This document shows, one piece after another, positions 1 to 7,266 of a stretch of 17,682 bases of DNA. The stretch covers positions 1 through 17,682 of the forward strand of contig CAYFLK010000073.1 in the NCBI GenBank assembly GCA_964344035.1, given 5' to 3'. The stretch's first letter is position 1. Each line of letters begins with the position of its first letter. Position numbers and translations under genes: made by a program. Under the pieces are notes generated by a model. It had not been told where the DNA came from. It ran no database searches and was given only the letters and a program-made list of their open reading frames with translations. The DNA comes from UBA1014 sp964344035. Its GTDB lineage: Bacteria; SAR324; NAC60-12.

Positions 1-24
1 AAAAAAGCCCTTGCCCTCGGGGCA
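1..24. terminator. possible weak terminator remnant at the window edge
   Basis: An A-run at positions 1-6 precedes GCCC, and GGGGC follows eight bases later. Read on the minus strand this is a short GC hairpin followed by six T residues, the layout of a rho-independent terminator for a minus-strand transcript. The stem is only four to five base pairs and the upstream context is outside the window, so the call is weak. Confidence 0.3.
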
Positions 25-65
25 TTGTAACAAAATTTGAAACCCGAAATGTGAGCATATACAAT

Positions 66-71
66 GGGGGT
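66..71 (+). promoter_or_regulatory. ribosome binding site deciding the start of the giant lipoprotein
   Basis: A GGGGGT tract lies three bases before the ATG at 75 and is the only purine-rich, Shine-Dalgarno-like tract near the gene start. The upstream in-frame GTG at 51 has no such tract. The ATG at 75 also gives a compact signal peptide, so I prefer it. Confidence 0.45.
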
Positions 72-74
72 AAC

Positions 75-3000
75 ATGGCAATATTTCACAGGTCTCCGAC
101 ATTTGTCATTGCTTCATTCGCAGTCCTGGTGCTCACCATTTCCGGCTGCGCGCAGAAAGACGATAGCAGCTCCTCTTCGAGCACATCGAGCAGCACCGAC
201 ACATCGGTTTCCGTCAGTTCCGCGCTGAGCGGTTCGGTAACGACTGTTTCGTCCAGTTCCTCCCGCATCGCGGGGCGCCGTACGGCCAACGCGACCTCGT
301 ATTCAGTGGATCAGGGTGTGAAGGCGCTGGTCAGCCTCTACCTGATGATAGACGAGAATTACACCTACCCGGTGGCCAAGGTCAAATCCGCGGACAACGG
401 TTCCTATGAAGTTACTACCGCGGACGTGAAAGACTTTCTGCTCGACACAACCACGCATGCGGCGATCGAGACGGCTTACGGCTCAAGCATGCCCTCCGCG
501 GTGACCAGCCTGAGCAGCAGTTCCAGCGCCAGTGAACTGCTTGCGGGTTTCCAGGCCCTCGGCCCTCTGCGCGTACGCGCAATTTACACCTCAGGAGGCA
601 AGGCGCGGGCTATGACGGCCATGGCCGACCCGACCAAGACTGATGCTGTGCGCGTGGACCCTGTCATAGCGCGAGCGGCCGAGCAAATCATGGGTTCTCT
701 GGTAACCACCATCAAGACCACCATCAGTTCCATTTCCGGGTTGTCGGATACATTGAAATCGGCCTTGATCAGCGCAGTTCTCACCGCGGTGAGCGAGACT
801 GTGGTGGCTACGCTCGAGGAATACAAGGACACCACCACTTTCGAACTCGAGGAAGGCTCCGATGTCTCCGATCCGGAAGACCTGTTTGACGTTTCAAGCA
901 GCATGAGCAGTACAGAAATAGCCGCGATCGACGCCGAGCTGGCAAGCAGCAGCGAAGAGGTTTCAGATACATTGGATACAGTAATCAATGTCTCCGACAC
1001 TGGAAAACTGGCCGACACCCTTTCAGACGAGGAAAAAGGTGCAATTGACAAGATAGCCGACAACGCCTCTTCCAGCGCGGCATCCACGGTCGGAGCGCAG
1101 GACGCGACGGCAGGCAAAAAGATCAAGGTCAAGGGCCTGCGCAAGCTGTTCCTCACCCTCGGCTTTCCGGTCATTCTGGACCAGCAGTCGGACAACACCA
1201 CCGTGGTGGCGGTCGCGCTGAAAGTCCCGCCGGACGTGGAGGAATCAGACCTTCCGGGGAAAGCGACTTTCAAAAATCGCGGCATCCGGCACTTCCTGGT
1301 CAAAGGTTCGTCCAGCTCCAGCGCGCCCAGCGACTGGTCCGATGCGCCTGAACTATCAGACCAGGTTGACAACCTGACCACTTCCCTCAGCAGTTACATG
1401 ATGTCCGGCGCGAGCAACGTTGTGGATCACATCGCGCTGGAAAACGACAACAAGACCGCACTGCTCAGCCGGGTGCGCACCTTCCACCGCCTGGCACGCA
1501 AGCTTGAAGAAGGGATGCCCCTGGTTTCCAAGGAACTGGTGAGTTGGATGGCGGACAACGACAACAAAACCGTCACGCTCAAGGACCTGGCCACCCAGGT
1601 CGCGGGGATGGCTAAATGGGCGCAGGAGCGCATAGTCTTTTCCAGTGACGGCATTCCGATTTTCACCGGAAAAACCGTGGCCCCTTCAAGCGGGTCAACG
1701 GTCAAGGCCACCGAGCTGATTACTTCGCTCACCATGCCGGTGGGCACCAGCGCCAAGGCCACGGCGAAAAGCCTGACCGACAACAACTCCATCTTCTGGG
1801 TGCCCTACGCGGCGGAAGCCTTGGCGGATGAAATCATGCGTAAAGCGAGCACGTTCGACAACGCGTCCACCAGGGGGTCTGAACTTTTGAAAATCGTGCC
1901 CAAGACGAAATCGGACTACCTCAGTTTCCTCAAGGGCGGGAACTACACCGCGTTTGACAACAGCACTGTAGACGCAACCCCGAGTCCGAGGTACATAGAC
2001 GCCCGTGCTTCTGTAGCAAAAGGGCTGGTCGCGGCTCTTCCGGATGACGCGTACAGCACATCCACGCAGACCAAAACCCTCAACGGCGAAACCGAACTGA
2101 GCGGGAAAGCATCAGTGTTCCTGATTACGTACATGCTTCAATTGCAGTACCCGATCGACAAGGCCAAGGGCATGTTGAACACCGATGAAAACTCGGGAGC
2201 GCTGCTGCCGAACATCGAGAACTTCAAACGCCTCGAGTTCACCAGCGACCCGAGCGTCTCCGAAGTCGCGGGCGCCGTGATGTCTGAAACCGCCCCGGAC
2301 GACAACGTGACGCACGAATACACAAGCGCCAAGCTGCGCGCCGCGGTGCAGGACAACAGCACCGGGCTGATGAAAGGCATGAACAGCCTGCAGCTCGCCG
2401 AGTTCCGGCAGTTTGATCCTTCCGAAATGGGAATGAGCGCGGCAAGCACCGCGAACATCAGCTGCACCGTCTCGTTTTATGACGGAAGAAGCGATTTCAG
2501 CGGTCTCAGCGCGAGCATCCTTTCTGTTGATTCGAACGGAGAATTTTCAACTACATCCTTTACAGTAAGTGATTCTACTGGATCAGGAACAAGCCGCTCC
2601 TACACGGCCAGCAGTGTGAATGCCAACCAGGAGTACGCGCTGCGCTTCGCGATGAGCAGCTACCGAAATGATCTCCCGGACCTGTACTTTTATGTGGACG
2701 GTTATGAGTCTAACATGAACATCTGCGGTCCGGACGGTTTCGTGATCGGCCCGGATGTTGAAGACAAGCCCGTGCCGGGCATGGGCCTCTTTGCCGGTTC
2801 GAGTTCGTCCAACGCGGAAGGCCTGGACCTCAGCAATTTCACAAAACCGGGATCGATCTTCATGCTCTTCCCCAGCGACGAACCGAGCAAGGGGACGCGT
2901 GACGTGATGCTGACAAAATCTGGGAGCACATTCACACTCATCACCGGCGACAACATGTCCATTGCCCCGGTCTATAACAACTCCGGTACTTTCAGCCTGA

Positions 3001-6000
3001 GTACCGGGGACAACGTAACAGGCATGCACTCGGTGCTGGGGCAGTCCCTGAGCGCAATCCTTGGCCTATCGATGTCCGACAGCAGCCTTGTGCTTTCTCC
3101 GGACAGCTACGGCGGGCTGAGTGACAAGATAGTGCTGCTCAAGGTCAGCGACAGTGAATACTGGCTGCTAGAACTGCGTTTTGTGGACACCAACATCGGC
3201 ATGATGGACCTCGGTTTTACCCAGGTCACCGCGCAGGGCCGCGCGGAGATACCGGATGCCGGCTTCGAGCAGGGTCCGGTGGACATGTCCAAGGCGGGTA
3301 ATCTCGATCACTACATGCTGATGTTTGGAGACGGACTGGATGTTGACGGTTCCTCCAGTTCTGGAAAGATGCAGTTCCCCTTCAGCTTCACAGGAAGTTT
3401 AAACACCAGCATGGATGTTGACATCCAGTATGCCGGCGACTATTTCGATGAAAACATCTCTTCAATGTCCGACATGGATCAGTACTGGGGCGACGCCTCA
3501 TCGATCCCGGTGCGGATTGACGCGAGAGGAGACGTCACCCTGCGAAGCGTGCGCTTCAAGAAGCAGTCGCGCAGCTACGAAGTGGACAACTCCTCACTCA
3601 CTTCGCTCAAAAACCTCGAACACAACGACCTCTTCGGGATCTGCATTTCCGGCACCTGGGAAGGCAGCAGTTCCACCTGTCCGCAGTACGTGGTGAGGGT
3701 GGTGCGCACCGCCCCGGCAGGGGACATGATGGCGAACATGCAGATTGAGTTGGAAGTGATACAGTTTCAGTCCAGCCCGACTGACAAACGCCTGAACATC
3801 CTCGGCGAGACCACCGATTCCGACGCTTCCAAGTATCCCAAGTTCACGGTCGGCGGTGAAACAGCGGGCATCGTTTACGATGGTGATTACGACGGGGTGC
3901 CTTACATTTTTGATCCCAATGACGAGGACCCGAACATGCCGGGATCCGGAGGTGGCGGAATCGCTGCCGGCGGTCCGGGCGAGGGATTCCACGGTTCCGG
4001 GGTCTCGCTGATGCTGCTTAACAAGTATTCCTATTCCACCGAGGGCAAGACGGCGAAGATGACAAGCGACAACTCATCGATCGCTGACCCGAGCCGCCGC
4101 ATCCTCGTGCGCGTGGAAGGGGTCTTTCCGGGCGACATCAAGAAGATGACTCTGGGCAGCGAGAAACTGAGCCTGAAGAACAAGATCTTCGGCTGCTCGC
4201 CTCCGGAATTCAACCAATACGGGATGATCACCAGCGAATATTCCTGCAGCGTCGACAACTCGACAGCGGAAGGAAACGCCAACATCGACAAAATCGAAGA
4301 AGTGATGAGTTCCTTCGATGAGTTGATGTACCAGATCAAGCTCAAGAAATCCGTCTTCAGCAGCGGCGGGGCCCTTGATGTCACAGGCGGGTCTGTAAAG
4401 GCGGGCTTTACCCACAAGCTGCATTTCCGCGCGCCGGTCGGTCCGGACGGGAACACTTTGAAATGCGGCAGCGAGGACTGTCCGTCGATGCCGCCGATGG
4501 AAGGGAAGGTCAAGATCAGGTTCCCGACCACATCAGACAGCATTGGTCCATTCGAAAACATCAAGGTCAAGTCCGGTAACGACGACGCCCAGGATGTCAA
4601 GGACGCATCCACCGCCGATTCGGGCAAATCCCTGCGTGTTTCCTCCAGCGCGGTGCAGAACGCCGGCAAGTACATGCTGAAAGTATACTGTGCGGGCAAG
4701 GAGGAGTCCGGTTCATTTGAACCTCCGTACCAGATGGATTTCATGCTTCCGCCGGGCACGAAGCAGCCGTCGTTCGACATTGACCGCGGTATGTTGCCCG
4801 GTGGACGGAGCTGTGATTTCCGCACGGTGGCTATCGGCGAGGACTCCATCGGCAACCCGATCGGGGTCACAGTCTACAAGTTCAGCCTCTCCATGAGCGG
4901 CGGCTTCGGCGGCGGCGGTCCGGTGGACAACGAGTTCAAAGTCACTTCGTCCGACAACAAAGTCTGTTGGGATAATGCCGGCTACCGTGTAAACAGCGGT
5001 TCCAACTGCGACGGCAAGACTGAACTGTTCACTACCGCTATAGGAGGTTCTAATCCGTACACTCTTGGCGTGACCGCGGCAAGCGGGATCAGCATCCAGA
5101 CGGAAAGTCACGGGCAGCCTGTAGCCTCGGGATCGTTAACCACTGGGACAGGTACCGGTACTGTGGTAGTCGATTCGGCGAATGATTACTGCGGAGTAAT
5201 CACAGGTGATCCATTCACTGATTCCTTCGAGTGTTCCTCGACGACATCTCCTGTCACACTGTTAAGCTATGACGGAACAACCATAAGTAAAGGTGGTACA
5301 GTAACAATCATCAAAGGGCAGCCGGACAATAACAACGATAATACTCCGGATGTCATACAATCTAATTTCTTTGGTTTCGGGGATCTGGCGGTCTGCACAG
5401 GCGCGCTTGACAATGGGAGTTGTCCGAGCAGCGAGAAAACTTTCCGTATCTTCGTTGATCGCATGACATTCGACAATACCACTGAGGTTTATGTTCATGT
5501 TGAATACGAAAAATCCGCCGGACTGAGCGCCCTCACCAACGGGCAGTTCTTCCGGGTGGCGGATGCCGGAGGTGGCCAGCCACTGGATTTTGACGTGCGT
5601 TTCGTCAAATCCGATAAGGCTAAGCTGGCATATTTCCTGCCGCCGCCGCAGATGACGCTGGCAGATGGAGGGACTTTCCAGATCGATGGGGTAAACATTA
5701 TCTCCCGGTCCGGTTCCGCCATTACTTTCGACAATTCGACGGTGTCGAGTGTCTGGGATTTCATGAACGGGGTTTCCGTGACCTCGGCGGTTACGCTGTC
5801 GAACAACAATTTCTACGAGTATGACATCACGGTCAGTTCGACCAGCAAAAACTATAAGGTCATGCTCAACGTTGATGGTTCCGGAAATGTCTCTGTCGAG
5901 TTCTTTGAACTTCATGTCGGAGGCGGAGGTACCGGAGGCGGTCACGGAGGTCCGGGCGGAGATCAGATGGCCCTGCTCTTCGCGGGAGACAAGCTGTGCA

Positions 6001-6794
6001 CCGAGGGACCGAATGCCTGGCCACAACCTTCAAGCTGTTCTTCGCCGGCAACGGAACTGCTTAATGTTGATTCCAGTGGTGTCATCACGCTGAACACCGG
6101 CGGGGGATGGTCCGTCACCCAGGATGACAGCGGTTACGCACTCTCCAGCGGAACCAGGAATCTCACTTCCTCTGACGGGTACGCGTTCTACAAGCTGAAG
6201 AACAGCAGCTCCGGAATGGAACTGGAGATCGAAATCGGCTCGCCGTATTTCGATGGCTCAACCTTCAAGGAAGTCGAAATCCGCGTCAAACAGCCTTTCC
6301 ATGATGGAGGCGGCAGCGGCGGAAGCGGCACGAGCAGCAGTTCCACGCTGACAGTGACTTCATCTTGTCCGTCGGGATATGGATGTGAATCCAAAACATC
6401 CAGCGACGGCAGGGCCAACGAGCACAATATCGGATCCAACGAAACATCTTGGATATCAGTGAGGATGGAAGCGTTCGGTGATTTTATGCCTTCATTGTCG
6501 GAAATCATGCAATACAGTCCTGATGGACAGGGAGGTCCTCCGGACTGGACTTGTACTTCCGATGCAAGTGTGCAGACGTTGTCATCTCTCGACATCGGGG
6601 GCACTACCGGCCGAAGCGCCATTGTGCGCGAGAATTGTTCCGCTTCGTACACTACCAGCACGGCAATGTGGATCAGCTTCTATGAGCAGAACCACTATGT
6701 CAACATCGCTGTTTCCGATGTCGGCACGCTGACAGCTCTAACATCGGGCAGTTGGCCGTCAGTCTTGTCCGGCTTAACGTTCGGGTCCCAATGA
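75..6794 (+). CDS. giant Ser/Gly/Asn-rich secreted lipoprotein of unknown function
   Basis: I do not recognise a family for this protein of about 2,239 residues. The N-terminus is a lipoprotein signal peptide: basic start, hydrophobic core, lipobox ISGC with the lipidated Cys at residue 25. A Ser/Thr-rich tether follows. Residues 26 to about 796 contain no Cys and look mostly helical and polar. From Cys797 on, the protein is beta-looking, with many paired Cys, Ser clusters and Gly-rich linkers (near residues 1289-1309, 1610 and 1950-1964). Two calcium-loop-like motifs resemble thrombospondin type 3 repeats: DGDYDGVPYIFDPNDED near 1269-1285 and DNNNDNTPD at 1751-1759. The sequence Asp-Asn-X-Ser/Thr occurs 19 times. 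An in-frame GTG at 51 would add eight residues. An envelope-anchored surface or adhesion role is inference only. The coding call is secure because the frame stays open for 6.7 kb. Confidence 0.9.
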   Translation: MAIFHRSPTFVIASFAVLVLTISGCAQKDDSSSSSSTSSSTDTSVSVSSALSGSVTTVSSSSSRIAGRRTANATSYSVDQGVKALVSLYLMIDENYTYPVAKVKSADNGSYEVTTADVKDFLLDTTTHAAIETAYGSSMPSAVTSLSSSSSASELLAGFQALGPLRVRAIYTSGGKARAMTAMADPTKTDAVRVDPVIARAAEQIMGSLVTTIKTTISSISGLSDTLKSALISAVLTAVSETVVATLEEYKDTTTFELEEGSDVSDPEDLFDVSSSMSSTEIAAIDAELASSSEEVSDTLDTVINVSDTGKLADTLSDEEKGAIDKIADNASSSAASTVGAQDATAGKKIKVKGLRKLFLTLGFPVILDQQSDNTTVVAVALKVPPDVEESDLPGKATFKNRGIRHFLVKGSSSSSAPSDWSDAPELSDQVDNLTTSLSSYMMSGASNVVDHIALENDNKTALLSRVRTFHRLARKLEEGMPLVSKELVSWMADNDNKTVTLKDLATQVAGMAKWAQERIVFSSDGIPIFTGKTVAPSSGSTVKATELITSLTMPVGTSAKATAKSLTDNNSIFWVPYAAEALADEIMRKASTFDNASTRGSELLKIVPKTKSDYLSFLKGGNYTAFDNSTVDATPSPRYIDARASVAKGLVAALPDDAYSTSTQTKTLNGETELSGKASVFLITYMLQLQYPIDKAKGMLNTDENSGALLPNIENFKRLEFTSDPSVSEVAGAVMSETAPDDNVTHEYTSAKLRAAVQDNSTGLMKGMNSLQLAEFRQFDPSEMGMSAASTANISCTVSFYDGRSDFSGLSASILSVDSNGEFSTTSFTVSDSTGSGTSRSYTASSVNANQEYALRFAMSSYRNDLPDLYFYVDGYESNMNICGPDGFVIGPDVEDKPVPGMGLFAGSSSSNAEGLDLSNFTKPGSIFMLFPSDEPSKGTRDVMLTKSGSTFTLITGDNMSIAPVYNNSGTFSLSTGDNVTGMHSVLGQSLSAILGLSMSDSSLVLSPDSYGGLSDKIVLLKVSDSEYWLLELRFVDTNIGMMDLGFTQVTAQGRAEIPDAGFEQGPVDMSKAGNLDHYMLMFGDGLDVDGSSSSGKMQFPFSFTGSLNTSMDVDIQYAGDYFDENISSMSDMDQYWGDASSIPVRIDARGDVTLRSVRFKKQSRSYEVDNSSLTSLKNLEHNDLFGICISGTWEGSSSTCPQYVVRVVRTAPAGDMMANMQIELEVIQFQSSPTDKRLNILGETTDSDASKYPKFTVGGETAGIVYDGDYDGVPYIFDPNDEDPNMPGSGGGGIAAGGPGEGFHGSGVSLMLLNKYSYSTEGKTAKMTSDNSSIADPSRRILVRVEGVFPGDIKKMTLGSEKLSLKNKIFGCSPPEFNQYGMITSEYSCSVDNSTAEGNANIDKIEEVMSSFDELMYQIKLKKSVFSSGGALDVTGGSVKAGFTHKLHFRAPVGPDGNTLKCGSEDCPSMPPMEGKVKIRFPTTSDSIGPFENIKVKSGNDDAQDVKDASTADSGKSLRVSSSAVQNAGKYMLKVYCAGKEESGSFEPPYQMDFMLPPGTKQPSFDIDRGMLPGGRSCDFRTVAIGEDSIGNPIGVTVYKFSLSMSGGFGGGGPVDNEFKVTSSDNKVCWDNAGYRVNSGSNCDGKTELFTTAIGGSNPYTLGVTAASGISIQTESHGQPVASGSLTTGTGTGTVVVDSANDYCGVITGDPFTDSFECSSTTSPVTLLSYDGTTISKGGTVTIIKGQPDNNNDNTPDVIQSNFFGFGDLAVCTGALDNGSCPSSEKTFRIFVDRMTFDNTTEVYVHVEYEKSAGLSALTNGQFFRVADAGGGQPLDFDVRFVKSDKAKLAYFLPPPQMTLADGGTFQIDGVNIISRSGSAITFDNSTVSSVWDFMNGVSVTSAVTLSNNNFYEYDITVSSTSKNYKVMLNVDGSGNVSVEFFELHVGGGGTGGGHGGPGGDQMALLFAGDKLCTEGPNAWPQPSSCSSPATELLNVDSSGVITLNTGGGWSVTQDDSGYALSSGTRNLTSSDGYAFYKLKNSSSGMELEIEIGSPYFDGSTFKEVEIRVKQPFHDGGGSGGSGTSSSSTLTVTSSCPSGYGCESKTSSDGRANEHNIGSNETSWISVRMEAFGDFMPSLSEIMQYSPDGQGGPPDWTCTSDASVQTLSSLDIGGTTGRSAIVRENCSASYTTSTAMWISFYEQNHYVNIAVSDVGTLTALTSGSWPSVLSGLTFGSQ

Positions 6795-6802
6795 ACCACT
6801 AA

Positions 6803-6821
6803 TCCCGGGGTTTCCCCGGGA
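6803..6821 (+). terminator. hairpin after the giant lipoprotein gene
   Basis: TCCCGGGG and CCCCGGGA form a perfect 8-bp stem around a TTT loop, eight bases after the lipoprotein stop codon. There is no T-run after it, so it may be an RNA-stabilising hairpin or a weak terminator rather than a classical intrinsic one. Confidence 0.5.
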
Positions 6822-6836
6822 TGCTCCCTCCAATCA

Positions 6837-6867
6837 GGGTCCGTCTTTCTCCCCGGGAGGCGGACCC
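6837..6867 (+). terminator. second, two-tier hairpin after the giant lipoprotein gene
   Basis: An outer stem GGGTCCG/CGGACCC encloses an inner stem CTCCC/GGGAG around a single C. It sits 42 bases after the stop codon and is followed by GTTATTCC, which is only modestly T-rich. With the preceding hairpin it probably ends or protects the lipoprotein transcript. It may also serve the convergent molybdopterin-subunit gene. Confidence 0.45.
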
Positions 6868-6977
6868 GTTATTCCTAAAAATTCATTCCCGCATGATGTC
6901 CTGTTTTTTTAGGGACATCGGTGCGCCATATTCCTTCATGATTGACAACTACATCTAACGACATCTTGTAGGGGCAA

Positions 6978-7052
6978 CCCCCCGTGACCGTGCACGTTTG
7001 ATTATTTTGTCCAACGACGAACCTGTAGGGGCAACCCCCCGTGGTTGCCCTT
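6978..7052 (+). repeat. 75-bp direct repeat, copy 1
   Basis: This stretch matches 7161-7235 at 71 of 75 positions by eye. It contains GACCGTGCACGTTTGATT and a complete TGTAGGGGC palindromic unit (7024-7050). All four differences are transitions. Confidence 0.85.
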
Positions 7053-7091
7053 TGCAGGGTGGTTATATAATGCGTGAAGGCACGTGATTTC

Positions 7092-7118
7092 GGGCAGACA
7101 CACAGGTCTGCCCCTACA
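7092..7118 (-). repeat. inverted TGTAGGGGCAGAC palindromic unit
   Basis: GGGCAGAC at 7092-7099 and GTCTGCCC at 7106-7113 form an 8-bp stem around a 6-nt loop, followed by CCTACA. Read on the minus strand the unit starts TGTAGGGGCAGACC, so it belongs to the same family as its neighbours in the opposite orientation. Confidence 0.75.
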
Positions 7119-7160
7119 GGATGATCATGTATCCTCCATGGTTGCCCGTTGCTGGGCAGA

Positions 7161-7235
7161 CCCCCCATGACCGTGCACGTTTGATTATTTTGTCTAATGA
7201 CGAACCTGTAGGGGCAACCCCCCGTGGTTGTCCTT
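7161..7235 (+). repeat. 75-bp direct repeat, copy 2
   Basis: This is the partner of 6978-7052. It differs at four positions (G to A near the start, three C to T), which suggests a local duplication followed by decay. The inverted unit at 7092-7118 lies between the two copies. Confidence 0.85.
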
Positions 7236-7266
7236 GGACACAATCCTCTTGTATTCGTCCACAATT

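Larger units (their letters stand above)
6795..7266. repeat. gene-free strip of dispersed palindromic repeats between convergent genes
   Basis: No credible gene lies in these 472 bases. After the two hairpins, several copies of a short family appear: TGTAGGGGCAACCCCCC at about 6968-6983, 7024-7039 and 7208-7223, and an inverted variant at 7092-7118. Each full unit is a palindrome in which GGGCA(A/G)AC-type arms pair across a short loop. From memory, units starting TGTAGGGGC are scattered in intergenic DNA of many environmental bacteria. The reading frame on the minus strand here only follows the repeats. Confidence 0.75.

Noticed and set aside
51..74. GTG at 51 as the start of the giant lipoprotein
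   Set aside because: There is no ribosome site before it, while the ATG at 75 has a G-rich tract and gives a normal-length lipoprotein signal peptide. It remains a minor alternative.
584..1381. A 265-codon minus-strand frame inside the giant lipoprotein gene
   Set aside because: It is the antisense of a Ser-rich coding region with no motif or start signal, so it is explained by codon bias of the real gene.
6960..7240. CRISPR array
   Set aside because: The repeats are palindromic units in mixed orientation with irregular spacing and no regular unique spacers, and no cas gene is present.
6875..7264. A 129-codon open frame on the minus strand
   Set aside because: It lies entirely within the palindromic repeats and its protein only repeats their translation (TGGCPYRF twice). 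There is no ribosome site and no protein-like composition.
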